The notes below the pieces were generated by a model. That model had not been told where the DNA came from and searched no databases. It saw nothing but the letters and a program-made list of their open reading frames with translations. Shown one piece after another: positions 1 through 8,288 of a stretch of 64,000 bases of DNA. Source of the stretch: Nocardioides plantarum (GTDB lineage: Bacteria; Actinomycetota; Actinomycetes; Propionibacteriales; Nocardioidaceae); the NCBI RefSeq assembly GCF_006346395.1, contig NZ_VDMS01000001.1, forward strand, positions 744,001 through 808,000, written 5' to 3'. Every line of letters starts with the position of its first letter. Positions within the stretch are counted from its first letter, which is position 1. Both the position numbers and the translations under genes were made by a program.

Positions 1-187
1 CTGCTTCTTCGTGGCCACCGGCATCACCGACGGCGACCTGGTCAAGGGCGTCCGCTATCGCGCCGGCGGCGCGACCACCCACTCCCTGGTGATGCGGTCG
101 CGCTCCGGCACGATCCGCACGATCACCTCCGAGCACCGCCTCGAGAAGCTCCGCGCCTTCGCGGCCATCGATTTTGGCGGCTCGTAG
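1..187 (+). CDS. glpX: Fructose-1,6-bisphosphatase class II, C-terminal end (partial)
   Basis: Only the last 61 codons are present; the reading frame enters from the left edge (first whole codon at base 2) and stops with TAG at 185-187. The translated tail contains the [17 protein letters not shown] and [13 protein letters not shown] stretches that I recognise from the C-terminus of GlpX-type phosphatases, which hydrolyse fructose-1,6-bisphosphate to fructose-6-phosphate in gluconeogenesis. The catalytic metal site lies in the missing upstream part. In mycobacteria glpX sits beside fumC; here fumC is 15 kb away. A strong hairpin at 261-299 probably ends its transcript. Confidence 0.85.
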   Translation, partial: CFFVATGITDGDLVKGVRYRAGGATTHSLVMRSRSGTIRTITSEHRLEKLRAFAAIDFGGS

Positions 188-260
188 GTCGGCGGACTGA
201 CGGCCGAGCCTGCGAGGCCGTCTGCCGGCGACCTACCCACAAGCCGCCAGGTCGAGGAGA

Positions 261-299
261 CGAAGGCCCGGACGGAGCTTGCTCCGGCCCGGGCCTTCG
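261..299 (+). terminator. Rho-independent-like hairpin after glpX
   Basis: An 11-bp perfect stem (CGAAGGCCCGG at 261-271 against CCGGGCCTTCG at 289-299) encloses a second short stem (CGGAG 273-277 with CTCCG 282-286). No T tract follows, which is usual for high-GC actinobacterial terminators. It lies 73 nt after the glpX stop. Confidence 0.6.
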
Positions 300-360
300 A
301 CGTCTCGAGACCCTGGCGCCCTCTGAATGACATGGGGTCGGCGTCGTGGGGTTCGGTGCC

Positions 361-412
361 TCGGCTGCGGTGGTCTCGAGGCTCGTCGCCGGGGCTCCTC
401 GCACCTCGACCG
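361..412 (-). repeat. Dispersed intergenic repeat, copy 1
   Basis: Read on the minus strand this block is nearly identical to 37692-37744: both run CGGTCGAGGTGCGAGGAGCC, then CCGGCGACGAGCCTCGAGACC-like sequence, then a CGCAGCCG end. The unit has imperfect dyad symmetry (CGAGG near one side, CCTCG near the other), so it could fold back on itself. It lies between convergent genes and is not part of either coding region. Confidence 0.7.
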
Positions 413-424
413 CCGAGGGGTCGC

Positions 425-1252
425 TCAGGCGATGCGCAGGCGCTGCTGGCCGGAGTCGATCTGGCGGCGCAGGGCGGCGGTGACGTGGTCGATCACGCGC
501 GGGTCGAGGGCCATGCCGACGTGGGAGGCGGTGACCTCGACGGGGACCGCAAGCGGGTCGATGCAGGCCCGCCAGTCGACGATGCCGTCGCGCCGGGAGT
601 AGATCGCGGTGAAGCCGACGTCGGCGGGCATCGGCGCGCGGCTCTCGTCGAAGCTCAGCCGGGCACAGTCGCCGGCCACGCAGTCCTCGGCCATCAGCCC
701 GGGCACGCCGGCCTTGCTCAGCCGCACCAGCGTGTCGACGCCCCACGACAGGGCGACGTGGTGGGCGGCCGGGGCGAGCATCGGGCTGCCGAGGGTGACG
801 ATGCCCGAGACCAGGTCGGGGCGGCGTACGGCGACCCCGCGCGCCAGCATGCCGCCGAGGCTGTGCCCGACGATCTGGACCCGGGTGCCGCGGCGCAGCG
901 CGATCGCCTCGAGCCGCGACTCGAGCTGCGCGGCCGCGTTGGCGGTGCAGCCGACGTTGGCGTGAATGTGGGAGCGGTAGGTGCGGAAGCCCCCGGCTCG
1001 CAGCGTGCGGGCCATCAGGGTCAGCGACCCGTCGCCGGCCATGAACCCGGGCACCAGGATGACCGGCTCGACGGCTCGGGCGGCGGACCTGTCGGTGTAG
1101 GGGCGCGCGCGGCGCGACCGGCGCTCGTCGCGGGCGCGCAGGACGTAGCGGCCGGCCTCGGCGGCCACGCTGCCCTCGCGCAGGACGGCGGCCAGCGGCG
1201 GGCGTCCGAAGCCGTCGGGCATCAGGAAGGACCCGAGGGGGTTGTCGCTCAT
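425..1252 (-). CDS. Lipase-like alpha/beta hydrolase
   Basis: The 275-residue product has an alpha/beta hydrolase core beginning with VILVPGFMAGDGS (residues 64-76), as in triacylglycerol lipases. The nucleophile elbow is GHSLGG with Ser131. Asp222 (SRRDGIVDW) and His244 (TASHVG) are well placed to complete the triad. The oxyanion-region GF and a Cys-containing loop (EDCVAGDCARL) resemble secreted lipases, but I see no clear signal peptide, so it is probably cytoplasmic or non-classically located. The ATG at 1252 lies 7 nt after a TAACGT -10-like box, which fits a leaderless transcript. The substrate is unknown. Confidence 0.85.
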   Translation of the reverse strand: MSDNPLGSFLMPDGFGRPPLAAVLREGSVAAEAGRYVLRARDERRSRRARPYTDRSAARAVEPVILVPGFMAGDGSLTLMARTLRAGGFRTYRSHIHANVGCTANAAAQLESRLEAIALRRGTRVQIVGHSLGGMLARGVAVRRPDLVSGIVTLGSPMLAPAAHHVALSWGVDTLVRLSKAGVPGLMAEDCVAGDCARLSFDESRAPMPADVGFTAIYSRRDGIVDWRACIDPLAVPVEVTASHVGMALDPRVIDHVTAALRRQIDSGQQRLRIA

Positions 1253-1315
1253 GTGACGCACGTTACGACGCGAGACCCGCCGGTCGCTGCCCGAACCGCC
1301 AGGTAGGACGCGTGC

Positions 1316-2257
1316 TTGGATGGAGCAGTGCCGAACGCGCCCGTCTCCCAGCCCCGACCGGTCAAGGTCTCCGACGAGCTGTTCGCGCCGGTCTCGCCCG
1401 ACATCGAGCTCTGCTACCAGACCTTCGGCGACGCCGACGACGAGCCGCTGCTGCTCGTGATGGGGCTGGGCGCCCCGATGACGTGGTGGGACGACGAGCT
1501 GTGCGAGCAGCTGGCCCGCGAGGGCTTCCTCGTGATCCGCTTCGACAACCGCGACGCGGGCCGCTCGAGCCGCGGCACGGGGCGGGTGACCCGCCGGTTG
1601 CTCGTGCGCGCCTACACCGGGCTGCCGGTGCGGGCGCCGTACACCCTGGACGACATGGCCACCGACGCGTTCGGCCTCCTGGACCACCTCGGCCTGGAGT
1701 CGGCGCACGTCGCCGGGGTCTCGATGGGCGGGATGATCGTGCAGTCGATGGCGCTGCAGAGCCCGGCACGGGTGCGGTCGATGGCCAGCATCATGTCGAC
1801 GACCGGACGTCGTTCGGTCGGCTGGCAGCACCCCGTGCTCTTCCGCAACCTGCTGGCCTCGAGCCGGGGCCGCGAGGGCTACCTGCGCTCCAGCGTCGCG
1901 ACCGCGCGGCTGATCGGCTCCCCCGGCTACCCCCAGTCCCTGGAGAAGACCGAGCAGCGCGCCGCCGACACCTACGACCGCGGCGTGTCCCTGGCCGGCC
2001 TCACCCGGCAGATGGCCGCGATCGTCACCCAGCCGGACCGTACGCCGCGGCTGCGGGCCCTGCACGTCCCCACGGTGGTGGTGCACGGCCTGGCCGACAA
2101 GATGGTCCACGTGTCCGGCGGGCGCGCCACCGCCGCCGCGGTGCCCGGCGCCGACCTGCTGCTCGTCGACGGCATGGGCCACGACCTGCCGCCGCAGCTC
2201 TTCGACACCTTCACCCGGGCGATCGCGACCAACGCACGGCGTACCACCCCACGCTGA
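1316..2257 (+). CDS. Alpha/beta hydrolase
   Basis: This 313-residue alpha/beta hydrolase has the order LLLVMGLGAPMTWW (oxyanion region), FDNRDAGRSS, a GVSMGG nucleophile elbow near residue 138, an HGLADKMV acid loop and a GMGHD histidine near the C-terminus. The NRDAGRS motif and overall order resemble esterases and aclacinomycin-methylesterase-type hydrolases. I chose the TTG at 1316 because AGGTAGGA lies about 7 nt upstream; the GTG at 1328 is the alternative and would remove four residues. It is transcribed divergently from the lipase-like gene. The natural substrate cannot be read from the sequence. Confidence 0.8.
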   Translation: MDGAVPNAPVSQPRPVKVSDELFAPVSPDIELCYQTFGDADDEPLLLVMGLGAPMTWWDDELCEQLAREGFLVIRFDNRDAGRSSRGTGRVTRRLLVRAYTGLPVRAPYTLDDMATDAFGLLDHLGLESAHVAGVSMGGMIVQSMALQSPARVRSMASIMSTTGRRSVGWQHPVLFRNLLASSRGREGYLRSSVATARLIGSPGYPQSLEKTEQRAADTYDRGVSLAGLTRQMAAIVTQPDRTPRLRALHVPTVVVHGLADKMVHVSGGRATAAAVPGADLLLVDGMGHDLPPQLFDTFTRAIATNARRTTPR

Positions 2258-2318
2258 CGCACGCCGAGCGCATACGTGCAGGTCAGCGCGCACCACCGCC
2301 ACCCGTCGCTTCACCCGA

Positions 2319-2334
2319 GGTGGTCTGGACAACG
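2319..2334. promoter_or_regulatory. DasR/GntR-like operator candidate
   Basis: GGTGGTCTGGACAACG resembles the DasR-type consensus ACTGGTCTAGACCACT: the left half TGGTCT is perfect and the right half GGACAA matches AGACCA at 4 of 6 positions. It sits 57 nt upstream of the sugar-binding lipoprotein start, where a GntR-family repressor of the importer would be expected. Assigned by eye only. Confidence 0.35.
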
Positions 2335-2390
2335 TGCACCCGGCCAGGCCAGGGTGTGACGAGATCCACGACCCGGGAGGGGATCCTGCG

Positions 2391-3752
2391 ATGGAGCCGA
2401 ACACGACCGGACGAGCGGAGCGCACACCGCGCCCGACTCGTCGAGCACGACGACGCGGGCGGGGTGTGGCTGCGGCTGCGGCCCTGACGCTGACCGGCAC
2501 CCTGCTGTCCGCGTGCGGCAGCGACGGCAAGCCGGTCGTCAACTGGTACATCAACCCCGACGGACAGGCGACGCTCGGCGCCCTGGCGAAGAAGTGCAGC
2601 ACCGACGACTACGACATCAAGATCCAGCTGCTGCCCGCCAGCGCCACCGACCAGCGCACCCAGCTCGCGCGCCGCCTCGCCGCCAAGGACTCCTCGACCG
2701 ACCTGATGAGCCTCGACCCGGTGTTCGTCGCCGAGTTCGCCAACGCCGGTTGGCTCGAGCCGTTCGAGGGCGCCGACGCCGACGCGCTCGTCGACGACGA
2801 CGTCCTGGCCGGAGCGGCCGAGACCGTGAAGTGGGACGACAAGATCTTCGCGGCTCCCCAGTGGGCCAACACCCAGGTCCTCTGGTACCGCAAGTCCCTC
2901 GCCGAGGCCGCCGGCCTCGACATGACCCAGCCCGTCACCTGGGACCAGGTCATCGACGCCGCCTCGTCCCAGGGAGGCACGGTCGGGGTGCAGGCCAACC
3001 GCTACGAGGGCTACGTGGTGTGGATCAACTCCCTCATCCAGGGGGCCGGTGGCAACATCCTCGACCCCGACACCGTCGAGGAGGGTCGTGACGCCAAGGT
3101 CACCATCGACTCCGACGCCGGCAAGGCCGCAGCCGCGGTGATCGAGAAGCTGGCCGACTCCAAGGCCGCCCAGCCCGACCTCACGACGTCCAACGAGGGC
3201 ACCAGCCTCGGCGCGATGTACCCCGCGGACGGTCCCGGCGAGTTCATGACCAGCTGGACCTTCGTCTACAAGAACTACGTCGACCTGCTCGGCAAGCCGG
3301 GCGGGCCGGCCGACGAGGCCGCGCTGAAGGACCTCGGCTTCGCCCGCTACCCCGAGACCGTCCAGGGCGAGGAGTCCAAGCCCCCCATCGGTGGCATCGA
3401 CATCGGCGTGGGCGCCTATTCCAAGAACGTCGGCTGGGCCAAGGAGGCCGCCAAGTGCGTCACGACGCCCGAGGCGCAGGCCGAGCTGGCCGTCAACGAG
3501 GGCCTGATGCCGTCGCGGGCCTCGGTCTACGACGAGAAGGCCCTCAGCGAGGCCTACCCGACCGAGCTGCTCAAGCTGTGGCGCGACAGCATCGACTCCG
3601 GTGGCCCGCGACCCAAGAGCGCGTTCTACAGCCAGATCTCCAGCGCGGTGCAGTCGCGCTGGCACTCCCCGACCCAGGTCGACCCCGACAGCACCCCGGA
3701 GAAGTCCGCGAAGTTCCTGCGTGACGTCCTGAGTGGGAAGGCCCTCCTGTGA
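2391..3752 (+). CDS. lpqY: Sugar ABC transporter substrate-binding lipoprotein (LpqY-like)
   Basis: The 453-residue product begins with an Arg-rich stretch and hydrophobic segment ending in LLSAC, so it is a lipoprotein anchored at Cys42. The body resembles trehalose-type binding proteins: QLARRLAAKD, LMSLDPVFVAEFANAGWL, VLWYRKS and AVQANRYEGYVVWINSLIQG align by eye with mycobacterial LpqY. It would capture a disaccharide outside the membrane and deliver it to the two permeases encoded next. The ATG at 2391 has a GGGAGGGG ribosome site 8 nt upstream. The stop overlaps the next gene's GTG by 4 nt, indicating coupling. Trehalose is the best guess; maltose-type sugars are possible. Confidence 0.8.
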   Translation: MEPNTTGRAERTPRPTRRARRRGRGVAAAAALTLTGTLLSACGSDGKPVVNWYINPDGQATLGALAKKCSTDDYDIKIQLLPASATDQRTQLARRLAAKDSSTDLMSLDPVFVAEFANAGWLEPFEGADADALVDDDVLAGAAETVKWDDKIFAAPQWANTQVLWYRKSLAEAAGLDMTQPVTWDQVIDAASSQGGTVGVQANRYEGYVVWINSLIQGAGGNILDPDTVEEGRDAKVTIDSDAGKAAAAVIEKLADSKAAQPDLTTSNEGTSLGAMYPADGPGEFMTSWTFVYKNYVDLLGKPGGPADEAALKDLGFARYPETVQGEESKPPIGGIDIGVGAYSKNVGWAKEAAKCVTTPEAQAELAVNEGLMPSRASVYDEKALSEAYPTELLKLWRDSIDSGGPRPKSAFYSQISSAVQSRWHSPTQVDPDSTPEKSAKFLRDVLSGKALL

Positions 3753-4696
3753 GCCTCACCAAAGCACCCCCGCAGACCAGCAGCCCGCGCCGCGACGCGA
3801 AGCCCGAGCAGAGCGACCGGATGGTCGCCGAGAACCGTCTCGGCCGTCGACTGGTGGCCCCGGCACTGCTCCTGATGCTGCTGGTCACGGCGTTCCCGAT
3901 GCTGCGGGCGCTCTACCTGTCGCTGTTCCAGTACTCCCTGACCGCGCCCGACGACCGCGAGTTCATCGGGCTGAGCAACTACCTCACCGCGCTGAGCGAC
4001 CCGCTGTTCTGGAAGACCACGCTCAACACGGTCTTCATCATGATCGTCACCGTCGGGGTCGAGCTCGTCATCGGCTTCGCCTTCGCGATGGTCATGCACC
4101 GGGTGATCTTCGCCCGCGGGCTGATCCGGACCTCGATCCTGATCCCCTACGGCATCATCACCGTGGTCTCGGGCTTCGCCTGGCAGTTCGCGTTCTCCAA
4201 CAACAACGGCTTCGTCAACTCGTGGCTCCCGTTCGTCGACGAGACCTTCAACTGGTTCGACGGCTACAGCTCCTCGATCGCGGCGATCATGATCTCCGAG
4301 ATCTGGAAGACCACGCCGTTCATGTCGCTGCTGCTGCTGGCCGGGCTCGCCCAGGTGTCCGAGGACATGATCGAGGCCGCCAAGGTCGACGGGGCCACGT
4401 GGCTCCAGCGGCTGACCAAGGTGATCCTGCCCAATATGCGCGCCGCGATCATGGTCGCCGTGCTGTTCCGCGCCCTCGACGCCTACCGGATCTTCGACAA
4501 CATCTTCGTGATGACCGCCGGCGCCTACAACACCGAGTCGATCTCGTTCCTGACCTACCGGCAGGTGATCGAGCAGTTCCAGCTGGGCATCGGCTCGGCG
4601 TTGTCCGTGCTGCTGTTCCTGTCGGTGCTGGTGGTCGCCTTCGTGATCGTCAAGCTGTTCCGGGTCGACCTCGCAGCCGCCAGGCAGGAGAGCTGA
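3749..4696 (+). CDS. sugA: Sugar ABC transporter permease (SugA-like)
   Basis: The 315-residue membrane protein has about six transmembrane helices and the permease EAA loop EAAKVDGATWLQRLTKVILP in its second half, which docks on the ATPase. It is the MalF/UgpA-type partner. The GTG start overlaps the binding-protein stop (GTGA), and the gene ends 1 nt before the second permease. Weak similarity to SugA of the trehalose-recycling LpqY-SugABC system is inferred mainly from gene order and the clearer identity of the ATPase. Confidence 0.8.
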   Translation: MSLTKAPPQTSSPRRDAKPEQSDRMVAENRLGRRLVAPALLLMLLVTAFPMLRALYLSLFQYSLTAPDDREFIGLSNYLTALSDPLFWKTTLNTVFIMIVTVGVELVIGFAFAMVMHRVIFARGLIRTSILIPYGIITVVSGFAWQFAFSNNNGFVNSWLPFVDETFNWFDGYSSSIAAIMISEIWKTTPFMSLLLLAGLAQVSEDMIEAAKVDGATWLQRLTKVILPNMRAAIMVAVLFRALDAYRIFDNIFVMTAGAYNTESISFLTYRQVIEQFQLGIGSALSVLLFLSVLVVAFVIVKLFRVDLAAARQES

Positions 4697-4697
4697 G

Positions 4698-5534
4698 ATG
4701 CTGAAGAACAAGATCGGCCTCACGGTCGGCATCGCCTTCGTGCTGGCCTGGTGCCTGCTGCCCATCGCATGGATCGTCTCGCTGTCGTTCAAGTCGCAGG
4801 AGTCCATCACGGTCGGCAACCCCGGCTTCCTGCCGGCCGACGGCACCGGCGCCGGGTGGACCAACTACCACGACGTCCTGGCCGACGAGCAGTTCCGTCG
4901 CGCGATCATCAACTCGATCGGCATCTGCCTGATCGCGACCGCCCTCTCGGTCATCCTGGCCACGCTGGCGGCGTACGCCATCGCGCGGCTGGAGTTCAAG
5001 GGCAAGAAGTTCGTGCTGACCACCGCCCTGGTGATCGCGATGTTCCCGGTCGTGTCGCTCGTCGGGCCGCTGTTCGACCTGTGGCGCACGATCGGCATCT
5101 ACGACACCTGGATCGGCCTGATCATCCCCTACATGTCCTTCACGCTGCCCCTCGCGATCTGGACGCTGTCGGCGTTCTTCCGCGAGATCCCGTGGGAGAT
5201 GGAGCAGGCCGCGCAGGTCGACGGCGCGACGTCGTGGCAGGCCTTCCGCAAGGTGATCGTGCCCCTGGCCGCACCCGGTGTCTTCACCGCGGCGATCCTG
5301 ACGTTCTTCTTCGCGTGGAACGACTTCGTCTTCGGCATCTCGTTGACCTCGACCGAGAACGCCAGACCGATCCCAGCGGCGCTGTCGTTCTTCGTCGGCG
5401 CCGACCCGTTCAACCGGCCGGCGTCGCTGCTGGCCGCGGGAGCCGTCGTCGCGACGATCCCGATCATCGCCATCGTCCTGATTTTCCAGCGCAAGATCGT
5501 CGCCGGCCTCACCTCCGGCGCAGTGAAGGGGTGA
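4698..5534 (+). CDS. sugB: Sugar ABC transporter permease (SugB-like)
   Basis: This 278-residue MalG/UgpE-type permease has about six transmembrane segments and the EAA loop EMEQAAQVDGATSWQAFRKV followed by IVPLAAPG. It pairs with the preceding permease to form the channel. CAGGAGAGCTGAG just before the ATG provides the ribosome site. It is the third gene of a four-gene operon that ends with the ATPase 7 nt downstream. Confidence 0.8.
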   Translation: MLKNKIGLTVGIAFVLAWCLLPIAWIVSLSFKSQESITVGNPGFLPADGTGAGWTNYHDVLADEQFRRAIINSIGICLIATALSVILATLAAYAIARLEFKGKKFVLTTALVIAMFPVVSLVGPLFDLWRTIGIYDTWIGLIIPYMSFTLPLAIWTLSAFFREIPWEMEQAAQVDGATSWQAFRKVIVPLAAPGVFTAAILTFFFAWNDFVFGISLTSTENARPIPAALSFFVGADPFNRPASLLAAGAVVATIPIIAIVLIFQRKIVAGLTSGAVKG

Positions 5535-5541
5535 TCCGCTC

Positions 5542-6747
5542 ATGGCCGGTATCGACATGAGGAACATCGTCAAGAAGTACGGCGACGGCTTCCCTGCCGT
5601 CAACGACGTCAGCATCGACGTCCAGGACGGCGAGTTCATGATCCTCGTCGGCCCGTCGGGGTGCGGGAAGTCGACCCTGCTGCGGATGATCGTGGGGCTC
5701 GAGGACATCACCTCGGGCGACATGATGATCGGCGACAAGCGGGTCAACGACCTCGCCCCGCGCGACCGCAACCTGGCGATGGTGTTCCAGAACTACGCGC
5801 TCTACCCCCACCTCACCGTCTACGAGAACATCGCGTTCCCGTTGCGGCTGGCCAAGGCCTCCGACCAGGAGGTCGACGAGAAGGTGCGGGCCGCGTCCAA
5901 GACGCTCGAGCTCGACGAGCACCTCGAGCGCAAGCCCGGCAACCTGTCCGGTGGTCAGCGACAGCGGGTCGCCATGGGTCGCGCGATCGTGCGCGAGGCC
6001 GACGCGTTCCTCTTCGACGAGCCGCTGTCCAACCTCGACGCCAAGCTGCGCGGTCAGATGCGCTCCGAGATCGCCCGGCTGCAGAAGCGCCTGGGCATCA
6101 CCACGGTCTACGTCACCCACGACCAGACCGAGGCGATGACCCTGGGCGACCGGGTCGCGGTGCTCAAGCGCGGCATCCTGCAGCAGCTGGCCACCCCGCG
6201 CGAGCTCTACGACAACCCCGGCAACCTGTTCGTCGCCGGCTTCATCGGCTCGCCGCCGATGAACTTCCTGCCCGCCACCGTCGAGGGCACCTCGGTCAAG
6301 CTGCCGTTCGGCTCGGTCGAGATCCCGGCCGACAAGGCCGCCCGCGCCGAGGGCCGGGGCCTGCTCATCGCCGGCATCCGTCCCGGTGACTTCGAGGACG
6401 CCTCGGTCGTCGACCAGGACACCACCGGGTCGACGTTCCGCGCCACGGTCGAGGTCGTCGAGTGGCTCGGCAACGAGGCCTACGCCTACATCCCCTTCGA
6501 GGCGCCGCCCGAGGTGCAGTCGCAGCTGCAGGAGCTCGAGCGCGACCTCGACGGCGAGTCGCTGCGCACCCAGCTCGTGGTGTCGCTCGACGGGTCCAGC
6601 ACGGTCCGCGAGGGCGACGAGGCCGAGATCTGGGTCAACACCGCCAAGATCCACCTCTTCGACCCGACCACCGGTGAGAACCTCACCATCGACCGCGAGC
6701 GGGCCGGTCGGATCACCGAGCTCGACAAGCAGGGCGCGACGGTCTAG
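5542..6747 (+). CDS. sugC: Sugar ABC transporter ATP-binding protein (SugC/UgpC type)
   Basis: The 401-residue ATPase has Walker A GPSGCGKST (residues 37-45), signature LSGGQ (about 135-139), Walker B FLFDEP (about 156-161) and the H-loop YVTHDQTEAMTLGDR. The C-terminal regulatory domain includes GFIGSPPMNFLPA and ends in TTGENLTIDRE, a tail very like SugC of M. tuberculosis. It powers uptake through the two permeases. Length fits the MalK/UgpC family. A perfect hairpin 16 nt after the stop closes the operon. Confidence 0.85.
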   Translation: MAGIDMRNIVKKYGDGFPAVNDVSIDVQDGEFMILVGPSGCGKSTLLRMIVGLEDITSGDMMIGDKRVNDLAPRDRNLAMVFQNYALYPHLTVYENIAFPLRLAKASDQEVDEKVRAASKTLELDEHLERKPGNLSGGQRQRVAMGRAIVREADAFLFDEPLSNLDAKLRGQMRSEIARLQKRLGITTVYVTHDQTEAMTLGDRVAVLKRGILQQLATPRELYDNPGNLFVAGFIGSPPMNFLPATVEGTSVKLPFGSVEIPADKAARAEGRGLLIAGIRPGDFEDASVVDQDTTGSTFRATVEVVEWLGNEAYAYIPFEAPPEVQSQLQELERDLDGESLRTQLVVSLDGSSTVREGDEAEIWVNTAKIHLFDPTTGENLTIDRERAGRITELDKQGATV

Positions 6748-6762
6748 CTGGTCCCGCACGTG

Positions 6763-6800
6763 CGAGGGTCGGGCTCCGGGCAACCGGGGCCCGGCCCTCG
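6763..6800 (+). terminator. Terminator of the sugar importer operon
   Basis: CGAGGGTCGGGCTCCGG pairs with CCGGGGCCCGGCCCTCG through a long, nearly perfect stem with a tiny loop, 16 nt after the ATPase stop. No T tract is present. Confidence 0.65.
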
Positions 6801-6850
6801 TGGCGTGTCGGCGGGTGGGTCGGTGCGCGTGAGTCAGGCGGGCGGGCGGG

Positions 6851-7612
6851 TCAGGCCGGCGTGCCCCCGCCGGCGGCGGTGCCGCCGGCGCACGAGGCGA
6901 ACGGCTCCGGCGCGGTGACACCGTCGTCGTACTCGTCGACGAACGTGGCAAGCCGCGGGTCGTCGGCACCGGTCAGGGCCAGCTGGACGCCCCACACGGT
7001 GACGACGACGGGCGCCGGAAGACCGTCGTACGGCGACAGGATGCCGTTCTGCGGGAGCGCGTCCGCGAGCGTGGCGACGTCGTCGTCGCCCAGGGCGGGG
7101 TCGTAGGTGATCCACACGGCGCCGTGCTCGAGGTCGTGCACGGCGTTCTCGTCCTGCACCGGGGAGTCGTAGACGCCGCAGTCGAGCCACTCGCCGAAGT
7201 GGGGGCCGCCGACGGGCGGGGTCTGCTCGTAGTCGACGGGGTCGGTGACGTGGGTGGTCGGCAGGCCGGGGTAGGTCCGCACCTCGCCCAGGCCGCCGGA
7301 TGGCGCCCCGCCCTGTCCCGGCGACGGGGTGCTGCTCCGGGCGCTCGCGGGGGCGTCGTCCTCGTCGTCGCGCAGCAGCACGACGGGCACGACGACCGCG
7401 GCCGCCAGCACCGTGAGCGCGGCGGCCAGGGCCAGCACCAGCCGCAGGCGGTTGGTGGGGGGCAGCCCGGCCGGTGGGTACGGCGGCGGGTACGGGGAGT
7501 AGGCCGGGTACGTCGGCGGGCCCTGCGGCGGGCCCTGCGGCGGGCCCTGCGGCGGGCCCTGCGGCGGGCCGTTCCAGGGGGTGCCTGCGGGGGGCGGGGG
7601 CTGCTCGGTCAT
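6851..7612 (-). CDS. DUF3105 membrane-anchored protein
   Basis: The 253-residue product starts with a Pro/Gly-rich cytoplasmic segment containing four PPQG repeats (residues 16-31), then one transmembrane helix (about 56-80), then an outside domain with [20 protein letters not shown] and [16 protein letters not shown]. The last two are hallmark stretches of DUF3105, whose function is unknown to me. The conserved Cys and His residues suggest a metal or redox site. The start codon is 1 nt past the end of the DUF1707 gene, so the two are co-transcribed. Confidence 0.8.
   Translation of the reverse strand: MTEQPPPPAGTPWNGPPQGPPQGPPQGPPQGPPTYPAYSPYPPPYPPAGLPPTNRLRLVLALAAALTVLAAAVVVPVVLLRDDEDDAPASARSSTPSPGQGGAPSGGLGEVRTYPGLPTTHVTDPVDYEQTPPVGGPHFGEWLDCGVYDSPVQDENAVHDLEHGAVWITYDPALGDDDVATLADALPQNGILSPYDGLPAPVVVTVWGVQLALTGADDPRLATFVDEYDDGVTAPEPFASCAGGTAAGGGTPA
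7519..7570. repeat. Four-copy 12-bp tandem repeat inside the DUF3105 gene
   Basis: GGCCCTGCGGCG is repeated four times without change (7519-7566), followed by a partial GGCC. It encodes the in-frame PPQG repeats, so copy-number change would keep the frame and vary linker length. Confidence 0.9.
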
Positions 7613-7613
7613 G

Positions 7614-8255
7614 TCAGGGCAGCTTGCGCGGTGCGCGGTCGTCGGGACGCCCGTCGCGGGGTCGGCGCTCGACCGAGACCCCGCCCCAGACGGCGAAGCC
7701 CTTGATCCGCAGCACGGGCGAGTCGGGGGTGAGCTCGGCCTCGACCTCGTGCTTGCGGCGCGGGTCGGGGCCGGAGTAGCCGCCCATGATGCCGACGCCC
7801 TCCATCACGACGTCGACGTCGGGGCCGACCACGATCGAGGCCCCGCCCATGAAGGCGTTGACCGTCAGCACGCACTCACGAGCCGACCAGCGGGCCTCGC
7901 GCAGGTCGAGGTCGGCGCCGCCCATGAGGCAGGTGACGCTCATCGAGACCGGGACGGTCCAGGCGCCCTTGCGCTCCAGGCCGCCCATGATCGCGAGGTG
8001 CCGCTGGGGCTGGGTGTCGCCGGACGGCACGATCTCGCTGCGCGCAGCGGCCGGGGGTGCGGAGCTGGCGGGCAGGTCGCTGGTGAGGGGCACCAGGTCG
8101 GCGTAGGTGCGGGCGGCGTACGTCGCCTCGAGCCGCTCGTCGAGCTCGTCGAGGTCGATGCGCCCGTCGCCGGCCGCCTCGCGCAGGATCTCGGCCACCT
8201 GGTGACGCTCGGCGTCCGAGATGCGCAGGTCGGGCGTCTTGTCGGGCTCGGTCAC
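7614..8255 (-). CDS. DUF1707 domain protein with LiaF-like C-terminal domain
   Basis: The 213-residue product has an N-terminal DUF1707 domain (residues 9-61: [43 protein letters not shown]). A C-terminal part with repeated MGG turns ([38 protein letters not shown]) looks like the beta-rich DUF2154/LiaF-type cell-envelope response domain. No membrane segment is evident. The GTG start lies 6 nt after a TAGTCT box on the minus strand, so the message may be leaderless. It is the first gene of a pair with DUF3105. Confidence 0.8.
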   Translation of the reverse strand: MTEPDKTPDLRISDAERHQVAEILREAAGDGRIDLDELDERLEATYAARTYADLVPLTSDLPASSAPPAAARSEIVPSGDTQPQRHLAIMGGLERKGAWTVPVSMSVTCLMGGADLDLREARWSARECVLTVNAFMGGASIVVGPDVDVVMEGVGIMGGYSGPDPRRKHEVEAELTPDSPVLRIKGFAVWGGVSVERRPRDGRPDDRAPRKLP

Positions 8256-8288
8256 GGGCCCAGACTACGAGCACTAATCTGGTCGGTC
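8256..8288. promoter_or_regulatory. Compact divergent promoter between DUF1707 gene and fumarase
   Basis: Only 33 bp separate two divergent GTG starts. A minus-strand TAGTCT (8262-8267) lies 6 nt before one start and a plus-strand TAATCT (8275-8280) lies 8 nt before the other. Each promoter's -35 region must lie in the opposite gene's first codons. Confidence 0.55.
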
